Shown piece by piece: positions 34,571-45,968 of a stretch of DNA of 64,000 nucleotides. Below the pieces are notes generated by a model. It was given only the letters and a program-made list of their open reading frames with translations, ran no database searches and was not told the origin of the DNA. Position 1 is the first letter of the stretch. Each line of letters opens with the position of its first letter. The position numbers were made by a program, and so were the translations under genes. This DNA is from Thinopyrum elongatum (taxonomy: Eukaryota > Streptophyta > Magnoliopsida > Poales > Poaceae): NCBI GenBank assembly GCA_011799875.1, contig CM022303.1:69686870-69750869 (forward strand). Reading direction: 5' to 3'.

Positions 34571-34651
34571 GTCTCCCACTTGCACTAGAGTCAATAATCT
34601 AGTTACATTGTGATGAATCGAACACCCATAGAGTACTGGTGTTGATACCAC
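34571..34651 (-). other. 81-bp deleted internal remnant between LTR1 and LTR2
   Basis: It begins with the inverted polypurine tract (GTCTCCCACTTGCACT) and ends ATACCAC, the inverted start of the primer site. The junction GTGTTGATACCAC joins the two ends of the full internal domain at a shared TGAT, removing about 5.2 kb. Only the first 8-9 bases of the primer site remain. Confidence 0.93.
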
Positions 34652-36388
34652 TGTTGGGGAACGTAGCAGAATTTTAAAATTTTCTACGCATCACCAAGAT
34701 CAATCTATGGAGTCATCTAGCAACGAGTGAGAGGGGAGTGTATCTACATACCCTTGTAGATCGCGAGCGGAAGCGTTCAAGAGAACGGGGTTGATGGAGT
34801 CGTACTCGTCGTGATCCAAATCACCGATGACCGAGCGCCGAACGGACGGCACCTCCGCGTTCAACACACGTACGGAGCAGAGACGTCTCCTCCTTCTTGA
34901 TCCAGCAAGGGGGGAGGAGAGGTTGATGGAGATCCAGCAGCACGACGGTGTGGTGGTGGAAGCAGCGGGATTTCAGCAGGGCTTCGCCAAGCGCTACTGG
35001 AGGAGGAAGAGGTGTCACGGGAGGGAGAGGGAGGCGCCAGGGGCTGAGCTGTTTCTCCCATGCACCTCCCCACTATATCTAGGGGTGGAGGGGGCTGGTT
35101 TCTTGCCCTCCAAGTCCATTGGGGCGTTGGCAAAGGTGGAAGGAAAGAAATCCCATCCTTTCCCTTCCCCACCGATTGTTATCCCCCTTTTTTAGGGATC
35201 TTGATCTTATCCCTTCGGGATATGATCTTATTCCTTCTAAGGGGGAATCTTGGTGCGCCTTGACTAGGGGTGTGGGGCCTTGCCCCCACTACCCACGTTC
35301 ATGTGGGTCCCCCCATGCAGGTGGGCCCCACTCCGGAACCTTCTAGAACCTTCTCGGTACAATACCGAAAAATCCCGAACATTTTCCGGTGGCCAAAATA
35401 GGACTTCCCATATATAAATCTTTACCTACGGACCATTCCGGAACTCCTCGTGACGTCCAGGATCTCATCCGAGACTCCGAACAACCTTCGGGTTACCGCA
35501 TACTAATATCTCTATAACCCTAGCGTCACCGAACCTTAAGTGTGTAGACCCTACGGGTTCGGGAGACATGCAGACATGACCGAGACGACTCTCCGGTCAA
35601 TAACCAACAGCGGGATCTGGATACCCATGTTGGCTCCCACATGCTCCTCGATGATCTCATCGGATGAACCACGATGTCGAGGATTCAATCAATCCCGTAC
35701 GCAATTCCCTTTGTCTATCGGTACGATACTTGCCCGAGATTCGATCGTCGGTATCTCGATACCTTGTTCAATCTCGTTACCGGCAAGTCTCTTTACTCGT
35801 TTCCGTAACACATCATCCCGTGAACAACTCCTTGATCACATTGAGCTCATTATGATGATGTCCTACCGAGTGGGCCCAGAGGTACCTCTCCGTTACATGG
35901 AGTGACAAATCCCAGTCTCGATTCGTGCCAACCCAACCGATACTTTCGGAGATACCCGTAGTGCACCTTTATAGCCACCCAGTTACGTTGTGACGTTTGG
36001 TGCACCCAAAGCACTCCTACGGTATCCGGGAGTTGCACAATCTCATGGTCTAAGGAAAAGTTACTTGACATTGGAAAAGCTTTAGCAAACGAACTACACG
36101 ATCTAGTGCTAGGCTTAGGATTGGGTCTTGTCCATCACATCATTCTCCTAATGATGTGATCCCGTTATCAATGACATCCAATGTCCATGGTCAGGAAACC
36201 GTAACCATCTATTGATCAACGAGCTAGTCAACTAGAGGCTTACCAGGGACATGTTGTGGTCTATGTATTCACACATGTATTACGATTTCCGGATAACACA
36301 ATTATAGCATGAATAACAGACAATTATCATGAACAAGGAAATATAATAATAACCATTTTATTATTGCCTCTAGGGCATATTTCCAACA
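34652..36388 (-). repeat. Angela LTR2 (3' LTR of the full internal domain)
   Basis: 1737 bp. It carries the altered TATA region TATATCTA (35074-35081) and C at 36244, both shared with LTR4. It borders the polypurine tract of the full internal domain. Confidence 0.95.
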
Positions 36389-36405
36389 GTCTCCCACTTG
36401 CACTA
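36389..36405 (-). other. Angela polypurine tract (reverse)
   Basis: GTCTCCCACTTGCACTA, the complement of a purine-rich GTGGGAGAC tract adjoining LTR2, as required for plus-strand priming. Confidence 0.85.
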
Positions 36406-36420
36406 GAGTCAATAATCTAG

Positions 36421-39400
36421 TTACATTGTGATGAATCGAACACCCATAGAGTACTGGTGTTGATCATGTTTTGCTCGTGAAAGAGGTTTAGTCAACGGAT
36501 CTGCTACATTCAAATCCGTGTGCACTTTACAAATATCTATGTCTCCATCTTGAACATGTTCACGTATGGAGTTGAAGCGACGCTTGACATGCCTGGTCCT
36601 TTTGTGAAACCTGGGCTCCTTGGCAAGGGCAATAGCTCCAGTGTTGTCACAGAAGAGAGCCATTGGACCCGACGCATTTGGAATGACTCCTAGGTCGGTG
36701 ATGAACTCCTTCATCCATACTGCTTCGTGTGCTGCCTCCGAGGCTGCTATGTACTCCGCTTCGCATGTAGAACCCGCCACGACGCTTTGCTTGCAACTGC
36801 ACCAGCTTACCGCTCCACCATTCAAAATATACACGTATCCGGTTTGTGACTTGGAGTCATCCGGATCTGTGTCGAAGCTAGCGTCGACGTAACCCTTTAC
36901 GACGAGCTCTTCGTCACCTCCATATACGAGAAACATATCCTTAGTCCTTTTCAGGTACTTCAGGATGTTCTTGACCGCTGTCCAGTGTTCCTTGCCGGGA
37001 TTACTTTGGTACCTACCTACCAAACTTACAGCAATGTTTACATCAGGTCTGGTACACAGCATGGCATACATAATAGACCCTATGGCTGAGGCATAGGGGA
37101 TGACACTCATCTCTTCTATATCTTTTGCCGTGGTCGGGCATTGAGCCGAGCTCAATTTCACACCTTGCAATACAGGCAAGAACCCCTTCTTGGACTGATC
37201 CATATTGAACTTCTTCAATATCTTATCAAGGTATGTGCTTTGCGAAAGACCTATGAGGCGTCTCGATCTATCTCTATAGATCTTGATGCCTAATATATAA
37301 GCAGCTTCTCCAAGGTCCTTCATTGAAAAACACTTATTCAAGTAGGCCTTTATACTTTCCAAGAATTCTATATCATTTCCCATCAGCAGTATGTCATCCA
37401 CATATAATATGAGAAATGCTACAGAGCTCCCACCCACTTTCTTGTAAACACAGGCTTCTCCATAAGTCTGTGTGAACCCAAACGCTTTGATCATCTCGTC
37501 AAAGCGAATGTTCCAACTCCGAGATGCTTGCACCAGCCCATAGATTGAGCGCTGGAGCTTGCATACCTTGTCAGCATTCTCAGGGTCGACAAAACCTTCC
37601 GGTTGTATCATATACAACTCTTCCTTAAGAAAACCATTAAGGAATGCCGTTTTGACGTCCATTTGCCATATCTCATAATCATAGTATGCGGCAATTGCTA
37701 ACATGATTCTGACGGATTTCAGCTTCGCTACGGGTGAGAAAGTCTCATCGTAGTCAACCCCTTGAACTTGTCGATAACCCTTAGCGACAAGCCGAGCCTT
37801 ATAGATGGTCACATTACCATCCGCGTCAGTCTTCTTCTTAAAGATCCATTTATTTTCTATGGCTTGCCGATCATCGGGCAAGTCAGTCAAAGTCCACACT
37901 TCGTTTTCATACATGGATCCTATCTCGGATTTCATGGCTTCAAGCCATTTGTCGGAATCCGGGCCCGCCATCGCTTATTCATAGTTCGAAGGTTCACTGT
38001 TGTCTAACAACATGATTTCCAGGACAGGATTGCCATACCACTCTGGTGCGGAACGTGTCCTCGTGGACCTTCGAAGTTTAGTGGTAGCTTGATCATGATC
38101 ATTATCAATAACTTCCTCTCTAGCCGGTGTAGGCTCCACAGAAACATTTTCCTGTGCTGCGCTACTCTCCGGTTCGAGGGTCATCTCATCAAGCTCCACT
38201 TTCCTCCCACTTACTTCTTTCGAGAGAAACTCTTTCTCTAGAAAGGATCCATTCCTGGCAACAAAGATCTTGCCCTCGGATCTTAGGTAGAAGGTATACC
38301 CAATAGTTTCCTTAGGGTATCCTATGAATACGCATTTTTCCGACTTGGGTTCGAGCTTCTCTGGTTGAAGTTTCTTCACATAAGCATCGCATCCCCAAAC
38401 TTTCAGAAACGACAGCTTAGGTTTCTTCCCAAACCATAATTCATACGGTGTCGTCTCAGCGGATTTTGACGGTGCCCTATTTAAAGTGAATGCGGCAGTC
38501 TCTAAAGCATAACCCCAAAAGGATAGCGGTAAATCGGTAAGAGACATCATAGATCGCACCATATCCAATAGAGTGCGATTACGACGTTCGGACACACCAT
38601 TACGCTGAGGTGTTCCAGGCGGCGTGAGTTGTGAAACAATTCCACATTTCCTTAAGTGCGTGCCAAATTCATGACTCAAATATTCTCCTCCACGATCTGA
38701 TCGTAAGAACTTTATTTTCTTGTCACGTTGATTCTCAACCTCACTCTGAAATTCCTTGAACTTTTCAAAGGTCTCAGACTTGTGCTTCATCAAGTAGACA
38801 TACCCATATCTACTCAAATCATCGGTGAGGGTGAGAACATAACGATAACCACCGCGAGCCTCAACACTCATTGGACCACACACATCAGTATGTATGATCT
38901 CCAATAAGTTGGTTGCTCGCTCCATTGTTCCGGAGAACGGAGTCTTGGTCATCTTGCCCAAGAGGCATGGTTCGCATCTGTCAAATGATTCATAATCAAG
39001 AGACTCCAAAAGTCCATCTGCATGGAGTTTCTTCATGCGCTTAACACCGATATGACCAAGGCGGCAGTGCCACAAGTATGTGGGACTATCGTTATCAACC
39101 TTGCATTTCTTGGCATTCACATTATAAACATGTGTAACATCACGTTCGAGATTCAATAAAAATAAACCATTCACCAGCGGGGCATGACCATAAAACATAT
39201 CTCTCATATAAATAGAACAACCATTATTCTCAGATTTAAATGAGTAGCCATCTCGCATTAAGCGAGATCCAGATACAATGTTCATGCTCAAAGCTGGTAC
39301 TAAATAACAATTATTGAGGTTTAAAACTAATCCCGTAGGTAGATGCAGAGGTAGCGTGCCGACGGCGATCACATCGACCTTGGAACCATTCCCGACGCGC

Positions 39401-40392
39401 ATCGTCACCTCGTCCTTTGCCAGTCTACGTTGATTCCGCAGTTCCTGCTTTGAGTTACAAATATGAGCAACCGCACCGGTATCAAATACCCAGGAACTAC
39501 TACGAGTGCTGGTAAGGTACACATCAATTACATGTATATCATATATACCTTTGGTATTGCCGGCCTTCTTGTCCGCCAAGTACTTGGGGCAGTTTCGCTT
39601 CCAGTGACCGTTTCCCTTGCAATAAAAGCACTCAGTCTCAGGCTTGGGTCCATTCTTCGACTTCTTCCCGGCAGCTGGCTTACCGGGCGCGGCAACTCCC
39701 TTGCCGTCCTTCTTGAAGTTCTTCTTACCCTTGCCCTTCTTGAACTTAGTGGTTTTATTCACCATCACCACTTGATGTTCCTTTCTGATCTCTGCCTCCG
39801 CTGACTTCAGCATCGCATATACCTCAGGAATGGTCTTTTCCATCCCCTGCATGTTGAAGTTCATCACGAAGCTCTTGTAGCTAGGTGGAAGCGACTGAAG
39901 GATTCTGTCAACGACCGCGTCATCCGGGAGATTAACTCCCAGCTGAGACAAGCGGCTGTGCAACCCAGACATTTTGAGTATGTGCTCGCTGACAGAACTA
40001 TTTTCCTCCATCTTACAGCTGTAGAACTTATCGGAGACTTCATATCTCTCGATCCGGGCATGAGCTTGGAAAACTATTTTCAGCTCTTCGAACATCTCAT
40101 ATGCTCCGTGATGCTCAAAACGCTTTTGGAGCCCCGGTTCTAAGCTGAAGAGCATGCCGCACTGAACGAAGGAGTAATCATCGGTGCGTGTCTGCCAAAC
40201 GTTCAAATCGTCTGGCAGTGCTGGGAGAGCAGGTGGGTCACCTAACGGTGCTTCAAGGACATATGATTTCTTGGCAGCTATGAGGATAATCCTCAGGTTA
40301 CGGACCCAGTCCGCATAGTTGCTACCATCGTCTTTCAGCTTGTTTTTCTCTAGGAACGCGTTGAAGTTGAGGGTAACATTAGCGTTGGCCAT
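36421..40392 (-). pseudogene. Angela gag-pol polyprotein, interrupted by one in-frame stop
   Basis: A single reading frame of 1324 codons from ATG at 40390-40392 to TAA at 36421-36423, broken only by TAA at 37975-37977. Gag starts MANANVTLNFNAFLEKNKL, and its zinc knuckle is CFYCKGNGHWKRNC. Protease has SSWVFDTGAVAHICN with intact D-T-G. Pre-integrase zinc residues lie in WHCRLGHIGVKRMKK and CEPCLLGK. The integrase triad is in IIHTDVCGPM, FLRSDRGGEYLSH and GVSERRNRTL. The stop lies between the integrase C-terminus and RT. RT has WQMDVKTAFLNGFLKEELYM and ILYVDDILLMG. RNase H ends HTDLNVADPLTKPLSRA. All catalytic motifs upstream and downstream of the stop appear intact. One nonsense codon means the copy as read cannot make RT by normal translation. 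Confidence 0.93.
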
Positions 40393-41664
40393 TTGATCTA
40401 CAAGATAGATATGTAACATTTAGACTAAGTTCATGACAATTAAGTTCATCTAATCAAATTATGTAATGAACTCCCACTCAGATAGACATCCCTCTCGTCA
40501 TCTAAGTGATTACATGATCCGAATCGACTAGGCCGTGTCCGATCATCACGTGAGACGGACTAGTCATCAAAGGTGAACATCCCCATGTTGATCGTATCTT
40601 CTATACGACTCATGCTCGACCTTTCGGTCTCTTGTGTTCCGAGGCCATGTCTGTACATGCTAGGCTCGTCAAGTCAACCTAAGTGTATTGCTGTGTAAAT
40701 CTGGCTTACACCCGTTGTATTCGAACGTTAGAATCTATCACACCCGATCAACACGTAGTGCTTCGAAACAACGAACCTTCGCAACGGTGCACAGTTAGGG
40801 GGAACACTTTCTTGAAATTTTAGTAAGGGATCATCTTATATATGCTACCGTCGTTCTAAGCAAATAAGATGCAAAAACATGATAAACATCTCATGCAATC
40901 AAAATAGTGACATGATATGGCCATTATCACTTTGCTCCTTTTGATCTCCATCTTCGGGGCTCCATGATCATCATCGTCACCAGCATGACACCATGATCTC
41001 CATCATCATGATCTCCATCATCGTGTCTTCATGAAGTTGTCTCGCCAACTATTACTTCTACTACTACGGCTAACGGTTAGCAATAAAGTAAAGTAATTAC
41101 ATGGCGAATTTCAATGACACGCAGGTCATATAATAAATTAAGACAACTCCTATGGCTCCTGCCGGTTGTCATACTCATCGACATGCAAGTCGTGATTCCT
41201 ATTACAAGAATATGATCATCTCATACATCACATATATCATTCATCACATCCTTTGGCCATATCACATCACAAAGCACTTGCTGCAAAAACAAGTTAGACG
41301 TCCTCTAATTGTTGTTGCAAGTTTTTACGTGGCTGCTATAGGTTTCTAGCAAGAACGTTTCTTACCTACGCCAAAACCACAACGTGATATGCCAATTTCT
41401 ATTTACCCTTCATAAGGACCCTGTTCATCGAATCCGATCCGACTAAAGTGGGAGAGACAGACACCCGCTAGCCACCTTATGCAACTAGTGCATGTCAGTC
41501 GGTGGAACCTGTCTCACGTAAGCGTACGTGTAAGGTCGGTCCGGGCCGCTTCATCCCACAGTGCCGCCGAATCAAGATAAGACTAGTAACGGCAAGAAGA
41601 TTGACAAATCGACGCCCACAACTACTTTGTGTTCTACTCGTGCAAGATACTACGCATAGACCTA
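40393..41664 (-). other. Angela leader between primer site and gag
   Basis: About 1.27 kb of non-coding leader on the - strand, containing short CATCATGATCTCC repeats near 40960-41030. No credible ORF was seen. Copia-C has the corresponding diverged leader at 47951-49187. Confidence 0.75.
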
Positions 41665-41676
41665 GCTCTGATACCA
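41665..41676 (-). other. Angela primer-binding site (reverse)
   Basis: GCTCTGATACCA on the + strand is the complement of TGGTATCAGAGC, the initiator-Met-type site, one base from LTR3. Confidence 0.9.
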
Positions 41677-41677
41677 C

Positions 41678-43414
41678 TGTTGGGGAACGTAGCAGAATTT
41701 TAAAATTTTATACGCATCACCAAGATCAATCTATGGAGTCATCTAGCAACGAGTGAGAGGGGAGTGTATCTACATACCCTTGTAGATCGCGAGCGGAAGC
41801 GTTCAAGAGAACGGGGTTGATGGAGTCGTACTCGTCGTGATCCAAATCACCGATGACCGAGCGCCGAACGGACGGCACCTCCGCGTTCAACACACGTACG
41901 GAGCAGAGACGTCTCCTCCTTCTTGATCCAGCAAGGGGGGAGGAGAGGTTGATGGAGATCCAGCAGCACGACGGTGTGGTGGTGGAAGCAGCGGGATTTC
42001 AGCAGGGCTTCGCCAAGCGCTACTGGAGGAGGAAGAGGTGTCACGGGAGGGAGAGGGAGGCGCCAGGGGCTGAGCTGTTTCTCCCATGCACCTCCCCACT
42101 ATATATAGGGGTGGAGGGGGCTGGTTTCTTGCCCTCCAAGTCCATTGGGGCGTTGGCAAAGGTGGAAGGAAAGAAATCCCATCCATTCCCTTCCCCACCG
42201 ATTGTTATCCCCCTTTTTTAGGGATCTTGATCTTATCCCTTCGGGATATGATCTTATTCCTTCTAAGGGGGAATCTTGGTGCGCCTTGACTAGGGGTGTG
42301 GGGCCTTGCCCCCACTACCCACGTTCATGTGGGTCCCCCCATGCAGGTGGGCCCCACTCCGGAACCTTCTAGAACCTTCTCGGTACAATACCGAAAAATC
42401 CCGAACATTTTCCGGTGGCCAAAATAGGACTTCCCATATATAAATCTTTACCTCCGGACCATTCCGGAACTCCTCGTGACGTCCAGGATCTCATCCGAGA
42501 CTCCGAACAACCTTCGGGTTACCGCATACTAATATCTCTATAACCCTAGCGTCACCGAACCTTAAGTGTGTAGACCCTACGGGTTCAGGAGACACGCAGA
42601 CATGACCGAGACGACTCGCCGGTCAATAACCAACAGCGGGATCTGGATACCCATGTTGGCTCCCACATGCTCCTCGATGATCTCATCGGATGAACCACGA
42701 TGTCGAGGATTCAATCAATCCCGTACGCAATTCCCTTTGTCTATCGGTACGATACTTGCCCGAGATTCGATCGTCGGTATCTCGATACCTTGTTCAATCT
42801 CGTTACCGGCAAGTCTCTTTACTCGTTTCCGTAACACATCATCCCGTGAACAACTCCTTGATCACATTGAGCTCATTATGATGATGTCCTACCGAGTGGG
42901 CCCAGAGGTACCTCTCCGTTACATGGAGTGACAAATCCCAGTCTCGATTCGTGCCAACCCAACAGATACTTTCGGAGATACCCGTAGTGCACCTTTATAG
43001 CCACCCAGTTACGTTGTGACGTTTGGTTCACCCAAAGCACTCCTACGGTATCCGGGAGTTGCACAATCTCATGGTCTAAGGAAAAGTTACTTGACATTGG
43101 AAAAGCTTTAGCAAACGAACTACACGATCTAGTGCTAGGCTTAGGATTGGGTCTTGTCCATCACATCATTCTCCTAATGATGTGATCCCGTTATCAATGA
43201 CATCCAATGTCCATGGTCAGGAAACCGTAACCATCTATTGATCAACGAGCTAGTCAACTAGAGGCTTACTAGGGACATGTTGTGGTCTATGTATTCACAC
43301 ATGTATTACGATTTCCGGATAACACAATTATAGCATGAATAACAGACAATTATCATGAACAAGGAAATATAATAATAACCATTTTATTATTGCCTCTAGG
43401 GCATATTTCCAACA
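41678..43414 (-). repeat. Angela LTR3 (5' LTR of the full internal domain)
   Basis: 1737 bp. It has TATATATA (42100-42107) and T at 43270, as in LTR1. Private changes include ATTTTATACGC near 41708 and GGTTCAGG near 42583. It is the LTR immediately upstream of gag and keeps a consensus TATA box. Confidence 0.95.
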
Positions 43415-43495
43415 GTCTCCCACTTGCACTAGAGTCAATAATCTAGTTACATTGTGATGAATCGAACACCCATAGAGTACTGGTGTTGATACCAC
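43415..43495 (-). other. 81-bp deleted internal remnant between LTR3 and LTR4
   Basis: Same sequence and same TGAT junction as the remnant at 34571-34651, so both derive from one deletion event. No target duplication separates it from the neighbouring LTRs. Confidence 0.93.
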
Positions 43496-45232
43496 TGTTG
43501 GGGAACGTAGCAGAATTTTAAAATTTTCTACGCATCACCAAGATCAATCTATGGAGTCATCTAGCAACGAGTGAGAGGGGAGTGTATCTACATACCCTTG
43601 TAGATCGCGAGCGGAAGCGTTCAAGAGAACGGGGTTGATGGAGTCGTACTCGTCGTGATCCAAATCACCGATGACCGAGCGCCGAACGGACGGCACCTCC
43701 GCGTTCAACACACGTACGGAGCAGAGACGTCTCCTCCTTCTTGATCCAGCAAGGGGGGAGGAGAGGTTGATGGAGATCCAGCAGCACGACGGTGTGGTGG
43801 TGGAAGCAGCGGGATTTCAGCAGGGCTTCGCCAAGCGCTACTGGAGGAGGAAGAGGTGTCACGGGAGGGAGAGGGAGGCGCCAGGGGCTGAGCTGTTTCT
43901 CCCATGCACCTCCCCACTATATCTAGGGGTGGAGGGGGCTGGTTTCTTGCCCTCCAAGTCCATTGGGGCGTTGGCAAAGGTGGAAGGAAAGAAATCCCAT
44001 CCTTTCCCTTCCCCACCGATTGTTATCCCCCTTTTTTAGGGATCTTGATCTTATCCCTTCGGGATATGATCTTATTCCTTCTAAGGGGGAATCTTGGTGC
44101 GCCTTGACTAGGGGTGTGGGGCCTTGCCCCCACTACCCACGTTCATGTGGGTCCCCCCATGCAGGTGGGCCCCACTCCGGAACCTTCTAGAACCTTCTCG
44201 GTACAATACCGAAAAATCCCGAACATTTTCCGGTGGCCAAAATAGGACTTCCCATATATAAATCTTTACCTCCGGACCATTCCGGAACTCCTCGTGACGT
44301 CCAGGACCTCATCCGAGACTCCGAACAACCTTCGGGTTACCGCATACTAATATCTCTATAACCCTAGCGTCACCGAACCTTAAGTGTGTAGACCCTACGG
44401 GTTCGGGAGACACGCAGACATGACCGAGACGACTCTCCGGTCAATAACCAACAGCGGGATCTGGATACCCATGTTGGCTCCCACATGCTCCTCGATGATC
44501 TCATCGGATGAACCACGATGTCGAGGATTCAATCAATCCCGTACGCAATTCCCTTTGTCTATCGGTACGATACTTGCCCGAGATTCGATCGTCGGTATCT
44601 CGATACCTTGTTCAATCTCGTTACCGGCAAGTCTCTTTACTCGTTTCCGTAACACATCATCCCATGAACAACTCCTTGATCACATTGAGCTCATTATGAT
44701 GATGTCCTACCGAGTGGGCCCAGAGGTACCTCTCCGTTACATGGAGTGACAAATCCCAGTCTCGATTCGTGCCAACCCAACAGATACTTTCAGAGATACC
44801 CGTAGTGCACCTTTATAGCCACCCAGTTACGTTGTGACGTTTGGTGCACCCAAAGCACTCCTACGGTATCCGGGAGTTGCACAATCTCATGGTCTAAGGA
44901 AAAGTTACTTGACATTGGAAAAGCTTTAGCAAACGAACTACACGATCTAGTGCTAGGCTTAGGATTGGGTCTTGTCCATCACATCATTCTCCTAATGATG
45001 TGATCCCGTTATCAATGACATCCAATGTCCATGGTCAGGAAACCGTAACCATCTATTGATCAACGAGCTAGTCAACTAGAGGCTTACCAGGGACATGTTG
45101 TGGTCTATGTATTCACACATGTATTACGATTTCCGGATAACACAATTATAGCATGAATAACAGACAATTATCATGAACAAGGAAATATAATAATAACCAT
45201 TTTATTATTGCCTCTAGGGCATATTTCCAACA
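43496..45232 (-). repeat. Angela LTR4 (outermost right, 5'-most)
   Basis: 1737 bp. It has TATATCTA (43918-43925) and C at 45088, as in LTR2, with few private changes (for example CCCATGAAC near 44662). It is followed by GTGCT and the rest of the Athila-like LTR. Confidence 0.95.
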
Positions 45233-45237
45233 GTGCT

Positions 45238-45968
45238 TAGCTTTGGGTTCAATCTTGTGGTGTCCTCACCCAGTGACAAAGTAGGGGTAGCGAGGCACGT
45301 ATTGTATTGTTGCCATCGATGATAAAAAGATGGGGTTTTCATCATATTGCTTGAGTTAATTCCTCTACATGATGTCATCTTACTTAAGGCGTTACTCCGT
45401 TCTTTATGAACTTAATACTCTAGATGCATGCTGGATAGCGGTCGATGTGTGGAGTAATAGTAGTAGATGCAGGCAGGAGTCGGTCTACTTGACACGGATG
45501 TGATGCCTATATGCATAATCATTGCCTTGGATATTGTCATAACTTTTCGATTTTTTATCAATTGCTCGACAGTAATTTGTTCACCCACCGTATTATTTTC
45601 CTTCATGAGAGAAGCCTCTAGTGAAACCTAGGGCCCCCGGGTCTATTTTCCATCATATTACTTTCCGATCTACTATTTTGCAATCTTTTATTTTCAGATC
45701 TATATATCAAAAACCCAAAAATATTTTATCTTTTGTTTATCTATCTCTATCAGATCTCACCTTTGCAATTGACCGTGAAGGGATTGACAACCCCTTTATC
45801 GCGTTGGGTGCAAGTGTTTGATTGTTTGTGCAGGTGTTGGTGATTTGTGTGTTCTTCTCCTACTAGATTGATACCTTGGTTCTTAACTGAGGGAAATACT
45901 TACCTCTACTGTGCTGCATCACCCTTTCCTCTTCAAGGGAAAAACCAACGCAAGCTCAAGAAGTAGCA
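45238..45968 (+). repeat. Athila-like element right LTR, second segment
   Basis: Continues the LTR after the Angela complex (TAGCTTTGGGTTCAATC) and ends AGAAGTAGCA. It aligns with 26314-26911 in the left LTR. The next bases, GTGTCGCATC, are Copia-C integrase. Confidence 0.92.

Larger units (their letters stand above)
32835..45232 (-). mobile_element. Angela/WIS copia element with four LTRs in one target duplication
   Basis: 12,398 bp bounded by GTGCT at 32830-32834 and 45233-45237. Left to right: LTR1 32835-34570, 81-bp internal remnant, LTR2 34652-36388, full internal domain 36389-41677, LTR3 41678-43414, 81-bp remnant, LTR4 43496-45232. All are in the reverse sense. Each LTR reads TGTTGGGGAACGTAGC to GGCATATTTCCAACA, the inverse of Angela LTRs. 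The two remnants have the same deletion junction. The polyprotein is broken by only one stop. All four LTRs differ by only a few bases, so the structure is young. Confidence 0.93.
25805..45968 (+). mobile_element. Athila-like Gypsy element lacking pol, with the Angela insertion inside
   Basis: LTRs start TGATACGTGTCC (T in the other copy) and end in CTCAAGAAGTGGCA or GTAGCA. The primer site matches tRNA-Asp. A single ORF (27145-29232) encodes Gag and protease only. About 2.8 kb of non-coding DNA follows before the 3' LTR. Without RT or integrase it must be mobilised in trans. The 3' LTR is split by the Angela complex (32835-45232). The right flank is Copia-C integrase (GTGTC next to the LTR end). 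The left flank is not the partner target site, because of the deletion at 25660. Confidence 0.88.

Noticed and set aside
40960..41035. CATCATGATCTCC repeats as a microsatellite of interest
   Set aside because: Short imperfect repeats in the Angela leader that are also present, diverged, in the Copia-C leader (about 48530-48590); ordinary leader sequence.
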